From the NCBI GenBank assembly GCA_026545225.1, contig CM048846.1:12983975-13047974 (forward strand): DNA of 64,000 bases. Reading direction: 5' to 3'. Positions within the stretch are counted from its first letter, which is position 1; each line of letters starts with the position of its first letter. The notes under the pieces were generated by a model that was not told the DNA's origin, did not search any database, and was given only the letters and a program-made list of their open reading frames with translations. Source of the DNA: Cornus controversa (Eukaryota > Streptophyta > Magnoliopsida > Cornales > Cornaceae). The position numbers were made by a program, and so were the translations under genes. Positions 34,203 to 45,750 of the stretch are shown here, piece by piece.

Positions 34203-37200
34203 GTGTGTGTGTGTGTGTGTGTTTATGTTATATGTATTGTTTAATGCAGGTGTTCGGGTTGTACCCACGAATACAACATACACCGTCCTGTCATCCTTGA
34301 CGAGGCTACCAATTTCTTCAAGAAGCTAGGTATCTCTAATTTCACGTTTGATAGTTGTAGACTGGTACGTATTGTATTTCCCCTTAATTTCAGAAAATAT
34401 ATATAGGTGTGTGTATATGTGTGTTTTTTTTTTTCGGTTAATATGTGTGTATGTGTGTTCCTTTACTTGGGATTCTGATTATATGCTTCGCCCTCAGTGG
34501 GGATGGAGATGCCGTGCAAAGCTCGCTGTCCGTGGTTCATCAATTAGTCCTATGATTGGACTCTATGAAGAGGGCACTCACAATGTTGTGGATATACCTA
34601 ACTGTAAAGGTCTGAGCATCAATTATTAATGTGTACATGTATTTATATATAAACACACTCATGTATGGAGGTGGTTGATTGGTTTACACCTAGTGCAAGA
34701 ATAAGTAATCTTACACCCGTCGATAACTTTTCTGTCGGTATTCAGTTTTTGAAAGTCCAACCGTTGGATTGAATGTCCTTATGTTTGTCATGCATGGTAA
34801 TTCAGCAAACATCAACTTTATTGAATGTCTGTAATGTCACAATTTAAATTAGAGTTTTGTTCTAATACTTTATCAAGAAAAATGTAAGTTCGTGAATAGG
34901 CACATGCTAAGTTGATATTTGGCATGCATGGAAAACACAATAAAGGTATATACAATGGTTGGATTGAAAATTTTAATTTTTTAAAAAAAATTCAAGGGTG
35001 TATTCTCAAACCTGGTGTAAGAATAATTCCACCAGGTGGAAGTTGATCTTACTCAATATATAAGCATATCAATAAAATTTTAACTTTTAAACTATTGGCT
35101 GTGTAGCTCATCATCCAAGCATAAATGCGGCGGTCGAACTCTTGAAACAAGGCTTGTTCTTCTTCCTCAATCTCGAATTGTTCAGATATGAATTATATGT
35201 GTTTTTGCCTGAATATTTCTTTTTTTTCTGTTTAGGTATATGTGAGTTGAACATTGAGCCATATAATGAAGATAAGGGGACAGGTGAACTGCGATATGTT
35301 CAGGTGATTGATGTGGTTAAGATAAATTTAATGCATGGGGAACATCAAAGTAATTGAGCTAAACAGTTATGATTTGTAATTATTCAATGATGTGTCTCTG
35401 CAGATGGCTGTGACGACATACAATACATCCCTTCCTGCCTCTGAAAGATATAGAAATGGTAACTAGCTCAGCTCATACTAATACTAGCTTAGACACATAC
35501 AGAGCAAATGCTTGGTTCTCGAATTGTTTGTTTTGGCCGATTAATACTTTACATTGCTAAATTGAATGTTTCATTGAAGGTAAAGTGCAGGTTTCTTTGG
35601 TTTGGAATTCAAGAAATGAGAACTCACCCAGCTCAGAAAAATTAAATGCTTTGGCTAATGTAAGTCCATAGAAAGGTTTTGGCTACAGTGATATATGTTT
35701 GGATACTGTGCTTCTTTTCTATTAGTATAGCTGATGCTTGAAATTTGGTGCGTAGTTCTTATGGAGAAACGGTGGGCCAAGCAGGAAAGTCCATTTGATT
35801 CATTCTGTTTGGGCTAACTTTCAGACATCAACAAACAATGTGAGTGAAAAGAGTTTGTGCATGCCAAAGGAAAAAAAAAGAGTTTGTTCATCATGAGCAC
35901 ATACGGATGCATGCGCATATTTTAATTGTGTAAACTGGTCCATTTGTTTGTCAAGTGTAGTATAGTTAGCTTGGTATCCTTCCAGAATTTAGAATGAGCC
36001 TATGACAGTAATCCAAGATAATCACAAGGAATGCTAGTTTCACTGATAACATTGTAATCTTGGATGATGTGTTTGTTTTTTATCCATTTAAAAAAATTTC
36101 CCTCCTAATTGTTAAAATTGAATCAACAGGACTCTGAATCTGTTTGACAACAAAGAAAAAGAAAAGAAAGGAAGATTTAGAGTTTAAAATTTTTGGGGCA
36201 ATATAAAAGATAATAATTAGGATCGACTTCTAGAGATTTCATGAAAGGGATTAAGAAATATTAAGAAAGAAAGTGTTCCTTTACACATCCCTTCTTTAGC
36301 ATTAAGAACTGGCAGTGATAATTAACAAAGAATTTGAACTCTTGTCAAGGCGGTACTGTTTAATTGTGGTCAGCATCAGTATGGTGTCCTCAAAATCACA
36401 ATATTGATGCATCTGAGACACCATAACATATTCATATGATTTCTCTGATTAGCTGTCCCTCCTAGAAATCAAAGCTTCTGCTCTGCTAAATCTTATTTTT
36501 CAACCAGTTATAACTCTTGATGTTTATGACTTCCTGTAATAATGAGCTGGATTGGATCTTGATTGCAAAGCAACCAATTAATCCAACCATAAATTATTCT
36601 AATTGATAATATTAATCTGAATCCCTCAAAAATACACTTCACACTGAGGGACCCAGTGAATTTTCATTTCTACTCTTCTTTCTTTCCTTTTTTTAGTAGG
36701 TAAGGAATTCACACACTTTTTGCCCCAAGTGGAGCTTGAACCCTCAACCTCTCCTCTGGGGAGGTGGAAGAGATACCATCAGGACCAAGGGCTTGGTGGT
36801 GTTGTCATTTCTACTCATTTTCTTTTTAACACAAAACTGAAACAAAATGAAATATCACATGATGTGCAAGTAAAGCAACTTCTCATTTGAATATGAAGTT
36901 TACAATTTGTATTCATAGTATGTTTCCAGTGAGTCGTCTTAGGATGGTGTCAGATCTAGATTCCTCAATCACTAATAAGCTATGTACCCTCTATAGCAAT
37001 CAGCATCTCATGTAGCTTTCAAAAGAGTGGATTTGTTTTTCTTTTCCTTTTCCTTGTTAAATTACCTTTATCTGTATGCTTTATATGTTTGGGAGTTAAG
37101 CATGGTTTTATAATTATGCCAGATAATTTTTGGGAATAGATGGAGGCATCTTTTAGGAGAAAGAGACTTTTGGGAACATGTTGGAGGAATTGATGTTTCC

Positions 37201-39759
37201 TTGGCTCCATCCAGCTTCGGTCAAGCAAATACACGGGTAGAAAAGGCTTCTTCATTTTTATTTATTTTTTCTTATAAGTAACAGATAGAAAAGTCTTATG
37301 GTATCAAATCCTTGACAGTTCATGTTATTATCCTCAAAAGTCTTATGGTATCAAATCCTTAACAGTTCATGTTATTATCCTCTCTTTTTTTGTAGTATAA
37401 CCCCAATTTTAAATTGCTTGTTGAGAAGTTTTCTAAATTAATTTTTTGATTATTGGTTTTTTCAGGCTTTTGATTCTTTGCTTCAGAAGTTACAGAAGAA
37501 TGTCCCATTCGGTGCATCAGTTGCTGATCTCTATGCAGGAGCTGGTGTCATTGGATTATCATTAGCCGCCACAAGAAAATGCAGGTGAGAGCTGTGATAA
37601 TCCTATGTGCTTTAGAGTCCAAACTTGCATTCTTCCTTTTAAGTTTTAACTAGACATGCTCTTACCTTTAATCCAATTGTTCTTGTTGTCAGGTCAGTTA
37701 AATGCATTGAGATTAACAAGGAGTCAAAGCTATCTTTTGAGAAGACAGCCGAGCGATTACCACAGTCTGTAGATAGCAGCATCAGCTGGCACCTTGCCGA
37801 CACTTCAATTGTTAGTGCTCAATACTTCAACTTCACATATTTCGTCATATATCTACTAATTTTGCAAGATACACATGCAAAGATATCACAGTTTATTTTG
37901 TGTGTTTTCTGAAATAAAGAAAGATGAACTTATTAGTCAACTGACAACAAAATTGGATTTTCTTTCTTGCAAAAAAACTATGATGAGAAATTTCATAAAT
38001 TAACCAAGGGTTGTAGCCTAGTGGTACTTACTCACCTTCTAAAGTAGCGAGGGTTCCAGTTCCCAGAGGGGCAAAGTGGGTGTGTGAGTTTCACATAGTA
38101 AAACAAAAATCATAAATTACATATGCTTATAAGTGCTTAAAGCTAAATATTAAATTTCTGTGGTATTGATATTTTTTTCCCATCTATTTATTTTATAGAC
38201 ACGTCGCTTAAAACATAGTGTAGCAGTTCAGTTTTCAACTTTCTGAAACTCCTATTTCCATAACAAACATTCAACAGTTCCCTATAGCGCCCAAAGTAGC
38301 TTTACAAATGTCTGAAGTTCTTTATGATTCCTTTACAATTTTCTAGGAACCACTTTCATGGCTTGTGGGATCAGATGTTGTTGTGGTTGATCCTCCAAGG
38401 AAGGGGCTGGACCCATCTTTGGTGAATGCATTACGGTCTATAAAATCATTGGAGAGCAAAGCAAAGTTGCCTGAAAGGTAGGACCCTTATGTGGTCTGTT
38501 CAAACTGAAAACGAGGAATTCAATTTGATCTCTATCATAAATTTAAAACGGTACAATGCTTAAATAAAACGTAGCACAAACTTTGATGTTTATGCACTTA
38601 ATGCTTTACATGTTATTTCAGTCCCTTAAAGGTCAAAGATGAAAAGAGACCGTGGGTACTACGCGCAAGAGAAGCTTCAGTTCAGATTCAAAGCAAAACA
38701 GCACAGGAGGAAAGCCAGTCGCTTCCTCAAACTCTTATTTATATAAGCTGTGGATGGGAGAGTTTCAAGCAGGTACTTCTGGATTTCTAGGTTTTTCATG
38801 GTTGAGCTAAGAACTGACATTTAATTTGATCAGCTTCCACTTTGATTCTCAAACATGAAGATGTTGATTATTCTCTAAGCTCTAATGTAGCAGTTTTCTA
38901 ACAGGATTGCATGACATTGCTGTCTAGTAAGGCATGGCATTTGGACAGGGCCCATGGTTTTAATTTCTTTCCTGGCACCCAGAGGTATTGCTGTGTTGTG
39001 TGATATATTTTTTGATCTGGGCATATATTTTTTTGTTAACTTCACATCACCATAGTTGTGATTTGTTTTAATTTGTGCATGATTGTTTAACTCATAGGAT
39101 TTTTCTGACCAGTGAAATATGTTAATGAGGACAAACTGTTCATCCTGAGTCAATATAGAAATAATTGGTTTCTCATAAAAATTTTAGAATTAGATAATTT
39201 GCTTGATGATGTATTTCATATTGATAGTTCTTTGTGAATGGTAACAATCTCCACTTTTCAGGAAGATAATAGAATGGAAAAGGTGGGAAGGAGGAGAAAT
39301 AAGTTTTTTTTGGAGATGAGGACATTTAAATTGTTACGTGGCATGCTTGATTAAATTAGCACTATGATGGGAGATTTTAGGATTATTTGGAATAAAAAAA
39401 CATGATATGTAACTTCAGTTTTACCTTGTAGTGTCGAGGGAACAGTAAAAACAAATGTTCCAGAGATTACTGCTGAAAAATGATTTTTAACATTTTACTT
39501 TTAACCTAAAATTTATTTCCTTTTCTGAATTGGGCACAAATGTTTTGTTGAAAAAGTAGGACTTTAGCATTTCAGGGAAAATTCAGTAGGACCCTGATTT
39601 ATGATTTTGCATTACATTTATCATATATTTACTGATCCATTCTTTAAAAATAATATGGTCTGTGGCTGCAGTATCGAGGTGTTGGCCGTGTTTAAAAGAG
39701 GGCCGCGAGTAAGCCTCAAGAAAAAGAAATCAGGAAAAAGGAAGAAGAAACCCTCATAA
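33926..39759 (+). CDS. TrmA/RlmD-type RNA (uracil-C5)-methyltransferase
   Basis: Fifteen exons: 33926-34113, 34250-34364, 34498-34609, 35107-35151, 35236-35303, 35404-35458, 35580-35659, 35756-35839, 37123-37236, 37466-37584, 37693-37810, 38347-38477, 38622-38772, 38905-38984, 39672-39759. They total 515 codons plus TAA. The protein has an iron-sulfur-type Cys cluster (Cys58, Cys64, Cys67; CPHFNSCSGCTHE), the SAM site VADLYAGAGVIGLSLA from about 306, DPPRKGLDP at about 380, the catalytic Cys in YISCGWESF (about 453) and FFPGTQSIEV with the likely general-base Glu. The family makes 5-methyluridine in tRNA or rRNA. The usual Asn after the catalytic Cys is Gly here. The Pro/Ser-rich N-terminus (about 50 aa) suggests plastid or mitochondrial import. 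The tail is Lys-rich. Intron 4 is GC-AG. Confidence 0.92.
34167..34222. repeat. (TA)n(TG)n microsatellite in intron 1 of the methyltransferase gene
   Basis: A TA run (34167-34199) is directly followed by a GT run to 34222, about 26 bp before the 3' splice site of intron 1. Confidence 0.95.
36675..36811 (-). mobile_element. tRNA-derived SINE in methyltransferase intron 8
   Basis: On the minus strand it shows a box A-like TGGTCCTGATGGTA (36774-36787) and a box B-like GGTTGAGGGTTCAAGCTCC (36731-36749), then GGGGCAAAAAGTGTGTG and an A-rich tail (plus-strand pyrimidine run 36675-36695). This is the architecture of plant Pol III SINEs. Limits are approximate. Confidence 0.72.
37291..37384. repeat. 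47-bp tandem duplication in methyltransferase intron 9
   Basis: Two adjacent copies (37291-37337 and 37338-37384) of a segment starting AAGTCTTATGGTATC, differing by one base that I can see. Confidence 0.9.
38002..38111 (+). mobile_element. tRNA-derived SINE in methyltransferase intron 11
   Basis: Box A-like TAGCCTAGTGGTA (38014-38026) and box B-like CGAGGGTTCCAGTTCCC (38048-38064) are followed by GGGGCAAAGTGGGTGTGTGAG and an A-rich end near 38111. The body after box B matches the SINE at 36675-36811, so they belong to one family in opposite orientations. Confidence 0.75.
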
Positions 39760-40161
39760 GGAGCATTTAGTCATTGATGCAGCATTCAAGTGTCAGCAAC
39801 GTCCAAATGGTAGAGTCAAGAATAGTTTGCATGAACAAGAAAAGCATGAGGGAGGAACAATGCAAAACTAAACATGTTCAGAGATAAAATGGAGAAAAAA
39901 AGAAAAATGTCATCTCTGTGTCTTGTGAAAAAATAATTCGTGTATTATTGATTGAATGTATAATATGAAATTCATAATGAAAGGAGTTTTACATGCTTCT
40001 TGTTGGTAGCTTGTTTACTTATAATTTGATGAAAGAATGCAAAACTGGAAGAAGAAAAAGAACAAACAAAAAGAGAGAATAAATGAAAGATATATGGAAA
40101 AAATGTGATGCTCCCAGGAAAGCAACAATTGCCGGTCCATCGGTTAAGAGATACTCCGTAT
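39760..40161. other. Short convergent intergenic region
   Basis: About 400 bp between the stop codons of the methyltransferase (+) and CLC (-) genes. It must hold both 3' UTRs; I see no other gene. Confidence 0.7.
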
Positions 40162-43100
40162 TCAGTTCCCCTTTTCTCTTCCGTTGGATTTTTCCAGGTG
40201 AGGGAAAGCATTCAAAATGTTGTGGGCCCTCAAGTCTTGCCTGGTCAAGATCCCCACTACTGGAGGCGCCTGCAAACAGAGCACACCATCAGGTCAGTTA
40301 CATTTATTTCACAACATCTGTGTTTAACAAAATGATCGTCTTGGTTATTTCATTGCAAGATATATCATCCATTAAACGTTAGATCAAGCGACAAATCTAA
40401 TAACTAGCTGGTATTTGTGAATTTATAAATTAAAACCCTGGAAATCCTTCTGTATTATTTGTGTGTGGAAGTAAAGTGAATGAGAAATGTTTTATAAGCT
40501 CACCCCGGCAGCTTGATAATGGGGAACTATGAGCATATGGCGAAGCCCCACTTGCCTGAAGAGCACCATAGCCTTTGCCACCGACATGCTCTCCATCACC
40601 GTGTAAGGGGTTCTATTGGTGAGAGGATGCAAATCAACATACAATTCCATTTCATTCTTTGTCACAGCTACCTCCTCAATCTTCCCCTTTCTTTCAGCCA
40701 AATCGACCCAGGTGAATTTCTCTCTGACTTCCCACTCCTCTGTTCGCCTTCTATCTTGCAGGAACCACTTCTTCTTCAGCACTAAAACAAGGTGAGCTCT
40801 TAGGATTAATCCATGCAGCTCTTTTGCCCCAGTTACAAGCCCCACTGGTGGAATTATCCCATCATCTATGATGGGGAAAGCATTGTGTGTAGTATTTTTC
40901 AGCACATCCACGATGCGAGACACTTTTTCGATTCCGTGAAGGGCAACTACTGCAGGCTTGGCATCAGCAAGCTCGCCAACTGTAATATTTCTCATCCATG
41001 GCTCAGGATGTGCATCCAAGAAAGGAAGCCCTTTTAGGTCTAGTATGATTTCATAAATACTTGGATTGAAACAGTCTCCAACAGTTTTGGCAATAAGAAG
41101 AACGAACATTGTTATGGGTAGTAAGAGAAGGTTGTTGGTGAGTTCAAGAAATATGACACACAGTGAAACCGTCATCCTCATTGAACCAGCCATGAGGGAG
41201 GCTGCACCAAGGACTGCGTACAGCCCTTGATCAATGTTTGTATATGGCCCCATGACAATTCCTAGCATGCGGCCATAAGCTGAGCCCATGAGAATGATAG
41301 GGAGGAAGAGCCCAGATGGGACGGCAATGCCAAAAGTGAAGAGTCCCAAGATGCAATAGAGTGCAAAAAATATAATGAGTGAGACGATATGAAATTCTGT
41401 GGGAGTGTTAATGGAGAAGATGTTCTTGACAGCATCATCATTGGTGGTAAGGAGGAGGGTAGCTAAGTCATTGTAGTAGCCACTTGGGCAGTTAAACTGT
41501 TTGAAGTTGCCAGTCCGTCCTGTGCTGGGGCAAGCAGAGTCTAGAAGTAAGGGATCACAGGGTGTGCAAGTGGCAAGGAAAGGGAGTCCATATAGACAGG
41601 CTGAGGTGAACAGTGAGACAGTGAGACTGAGGAGGAGCTTATGTATTCTTCCCTTCCTGCAACAAAACAACAAATGAATAGGTTAGAAAGTTATACCTAG
41701 ATAAACAACCGGGTCAGTTTGGATTGGGTCTTTTGGACAGTGGATAGATTGTGAAATTGCATTACCAATCTAAGGTTGGTCTGAAACTTTTGGATAAACC
41801 ATGGCAATCAAATCACTGCAAGAAAATTCAGTCTGGGGTTCAAAAGGATATGTGCAAGTCTTAAAAGGATATAAGAACTGGGATCGGTTGCTTACTCATT
41901 TATGAGACTGTAGACCATGAGGACCTTATGGAGAAGGTAGTTGTATAGGCTTCCCAAAAGTCCTCCAATGATTCCAATTGTGGCTACAGGGATGATGTCC
42001 ATGACTTGGTAGCTAACTGTAACACCGCTCACATCAAACATGATTAGACCTCCGCTTCCAAAAAGGCCACAGTTTCCAGAGCTGCAGTATTCAATGAAAG
42101 CCCTGAGCACCACAGCCACAACTGCTGTGCTGAAGAAAGTTCTCCAGAGGAGGGCACTTCTCCACCATGTTGCCACCTCTTCAAGAGAAAACAGGACACC
42201 ACCAACTGGGGCTCGGAAAGCAGCACATACACCTGAAGAAGCACCACAGGTGATAAGATCTCGGCGATCCCTGTCATTGTTGAAGTAGCGGAGCCAGCGC
42301 CATTTGATTCGATAGTTGTCAGGGCCACCTTGCCCTAGTAAAGAAGCAATACAGCTGCCAATGTGCACCAACGGCCCTTCTTTTCCTAGATCTAGGCCTG
42401 CAGAGACAGCTCCAATGCTTCCAATGATCTGTAACAAAAAAGAGAGTTCAAGACCACAAACTGAGACAGGTACGCAGTGAAAACCTATCTGCAGTGTTCA
42501 ATTATTGGTACTGAAGTACATTCAAACTCCTGAATCATTATTATTCTCCTTATACATTCAAGCTAGAAATGGAATCTTTCATTGGCTATTCCATATACTT
42601 TTTAAGTCTGTCAGTGCAGATCTTCAAACCCATTAAGAGTTTTTTTGGAAATACATAATGCAGTCCTTTCACACTTCAAGTGAAAAAATTATGAGATATC
42701 TGTATATACACAAAATGGATTTTCATTTGGATCCAACTCAGTGACCCATTTCCATATCTGAATGCTTTAGATTTGGAATATAAACAAATTTCATTTTTCT
42801 GAATGATCTAAATTAGTTGTGGTAACTAGTTCTATGTGACATATACAAGAAACTAGTGTTCGAGTAGTAGCCAAGAGTTAAAGACAGTATGCCGCCAACT
42901 CACTGAAATGGAAACTATTCATTCTATTTGAAGGACATCCCACCTTGACAATCAAGGTTGTAGCACCAAACATGTTGGGTGTGTCTACCCCATTGAGATA
43001 GGCTTTGATTTCTGGAATACCAGGCCCAGCTGCGGTAGGTGCAAAACATACACACAGAACAGCCGCAACCAGTGTCAGAAGGAAATTAGCCCCAGTGAGA

Positions 43101-43826
43101 AAAAGGAATCCTGTTAGATACCTGCATCCACCAAAATTATTTCCATAGGCACTCTCAGATCTCAGTAGCCAAGGCAAACATTAAAATTTTAGTAATCTGA
43201 CATAGAACTGAATAGTTGATGCTGATATGATACTCTGTTCCAACCTTAATACAAGGCTTAAATTATTTGAAAAGAATGTGTTTATTAGTGAAGGGGACAT
43301 GACTAAACTAACCTTTCTTCCTCTATGTAGTCAACCACGGCGAGAAGCTTGTAGCCTGCAATATTCTCAATTGCAAGATTGATGAGGGTGGCAATAATTC
43401 CAGTTAGAAGGCCAACAAGGAATGCCAGTGTCCATTTCAAGAATATATACTGCAACACTTGGGCTTTTGTTCTGCTTCTCCAATCATGCCTGAAGAGATC
43501 ATTCTCATTGATCCTGCATCAAAAACAGTTTCTACTTACATGGTCTGTGGGTCGAGAAAAAAAGGAAAATGCTTGAAGAAACAGAAACGTTAGAGGATTA
43601 ATCATCAGAACCAAGGAAAGATAGGATGTTTTTACTCATAGTCCAAGCTTTCAATATGAGAAACCTTTTCTCCAACCATGGCTATTGGAATGGAGGAGAG
43701 TGTTCGGTTTCTTTTGAGGAGTGGCTGGCACAAGGTATTGCTCTCTGGGTCTCTTTCCTCTTCATCTGCTTGCCCTTCCGTGTCATGGGTTGTTTCTTCT
43801 GCAAATTGACTCGAGTCTTCCTCCAT
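40162..43826 (-). CDS. CLC-a/b-type chloride channel family protein (probable vacuolar nitrate/proton exchanger)
   Basis: Six exons on the minus strand: 43826-43636, 43513-43313, 43121-42944, 42428-41896, 41656-40504, 40269-40162. They total 787 aa, the normal plant CLC length. The N-terminus has QPLLKRNRTLSS and VSHIESLDYEINENDLF, as in Arabidopsis CLCa/CLCb. The anion-path motif is GPGIPEIKAYLNG (Pro164), the form tied to nitrate preference, where chloride-type members carry Ser. The gating Glu (GKEGPLVH, Glu207) and proton-path Glu (SLEEVATWW, Glu274) are present, as expected of a 2 anion/1 H+ exchanger of the tonoplast. The C-terminal region has the two CBS domains, ending PPVVGILTRQDLRAHN. 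No lesion is seen. CLCa versus CLCb cannot be told here. Confidence 0.95.
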
Positions 43827-44092
43827 AGAGGGAAGCGCAGCCAGCCGCAGAGAGAGAAATTCAGAAGCTCTTGTTGGCTATTAATGGTTCTGATCTGCAA
43901 TGCAGAGGAGCTGCTCTTAAAATTCAAAATTAGATGGAGCTGAAAACATGATGAACATTATGGAGTATATCCATATTTGTCTTGATATATTAGTACAGTA
44001 GTATATTTTAACATGCACTTGTTTACTTTTATATTATGTAAAAGCGACATTGCTTTGTTGGGGGCATTTGGGATCAATGAAGGGAAACCAGT

Positions 44093-44123
<31 letters not shown>

Positions 44124-44746
44124 AGAAGTTAAAAAAAAAACCTCGAGATCCATTTAAATAAGGTCATAATAATTATGGTTGGACGTTTGGCAATAATGAT
44201 TAGAAGTATGGTTTAGTAGTTTACCGTAAAAAAGGAGAGATGATTAACATGACATATTTTTCCTATTAAAATCACACACAAACGCACATATTAAGCTCTA
44301 TGATATTGTAAATATTTTTTGTGTTTTGAACCTTATCATTTCCTCACTGATTGGCTTATTGTTTTAATAATCTACATGGCCCAACTTGGCAGTTAAATTG
44401 ATTGTCTTGACTCTTTACAGATAAGCAACGACCTCAGATCCACTTGTTACAATGACACATCAGGAAAATCAACGGTGCACATAAAACGACCCTTCAAGTA
44501 GTCTATAAGCCATCTTATGTATGTATTCTAGATTTGTAGTGTTGATACATATTGATTGGTACATTGATTCAATTCCAACGTGATCCATGGAAAGCCATGG
44601 ATTGGTAATTGGGCCCCACATTTCATGTTCAATTGTAAATGGAGATTGCCATGCCAGTCTTTATAGATTCGTGGGAAACATGTGAAGTTTTATCAGAACA
44701 CGTGGCTACCCATCTGGGATTGATCCGCTAGTTTTGTCCTGCTAAC

Positions 44747-44938
44747 ACAAAGCATGGCTCAATCATTCTAGACCGTTTGATCCATGTCCTCCTTTAGAAT
44801 TTTGAAGGGCTGAAGAGTACGTTGATATGAATCAGTGGAGGTACAAAGCATGGCTGAATCATTCTAGACCGTTTGATCTATGTCCTCCTTTAGAATTTTG
44901 AAGGGGTGAAGAGTACGTTGATATCAATCAGTGGAGGT
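44747..44938. repeat. 96-bp tandem duplication, two copies
   Basis: Copies at 44747-44842 and 44843-44938 (start ACAAAGCATGGCT) differ at only a few bases. The unit is a multiple of three, but no long frame runs through it. Confidence 0.92.
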
Positions 44939-45689
44939 ATAATAAAATTTTCGCAAAATTATTATGAGTTCAGGTGAATCCTGGTAATTGAAAAGAAACT
45001 CTATAAACTAAAATCTCAGACAATTCATGTACGGTTTCAATTATATTCAATCAATCTTGCATTCAAATACATAGCAAGCTCAAGCAATTCAAAACCATAC
45101 AAAAATTGGTCCACACTTAATCATTTCACGCTATCCGTATGAAAAATTAAAAAATGGGCAAACCCATTAAAGTTTCCTGAAGAGAAATTGTTGACTATAA
45201 TGATAATATATAATAAAATAATAAAAGAGTGGGCTACCACGAAATATATAGATATATATATAAATCCCGATCTTCTCAAATCCGTGGACACGTCAGCATT
45301 GATCTTCAGTGATTTTATCCACGTTTTTCAGCCTATATAATATAATTGTTATATATCCTTAGTCCATTTAAATATAGTGAAGTTGGGTTCAATCATACAC
45401 TAACATTGAATTTGATTGGTAGAGTCCATGTCATGAAAAGAACAGAAAAATAAAATATATTCTCCTCCACTTTGATAAAGTCTCCAACTAGTTAAGTACT
45501 TCCTAAGTTCCTATGCTCATTGTATTTATATAGAATTGTGAATCAAAAAAAGTTTTAATCGAATTGTTTAACAAACTTCCATATAACCAAGCTTCTATTC
45601 TACCAAATATATGTGCTTCTGTATGTCTGTATATGCTCGCATAATTAAAACTTGAATATCTTGCCAATTTTCCGATTCACACACATAAC

Positions 45690-45749
<60 letters not shown>
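45690..45749. repeat. (TA)n(GA)n compound microsatellite
   Basis: A TA run to about 45716, directly joined to an uninterrupted GA run to 45749. Confidence 0.95.

Positions 45750-45750
<1 letters not shown>

Noticed and set aside
35142..35357. Separate 71-codon gene
   Set aside because: It is two methyltransferase exons with the 84-nt in-frame intron between them.
36731..36787. tRNA gene suggested by box A and box B motifs
   Set aside because: No cloverleaf can be drawn by eye, and the A-rich tail fits a SINE. The same holds for 38014-38064.
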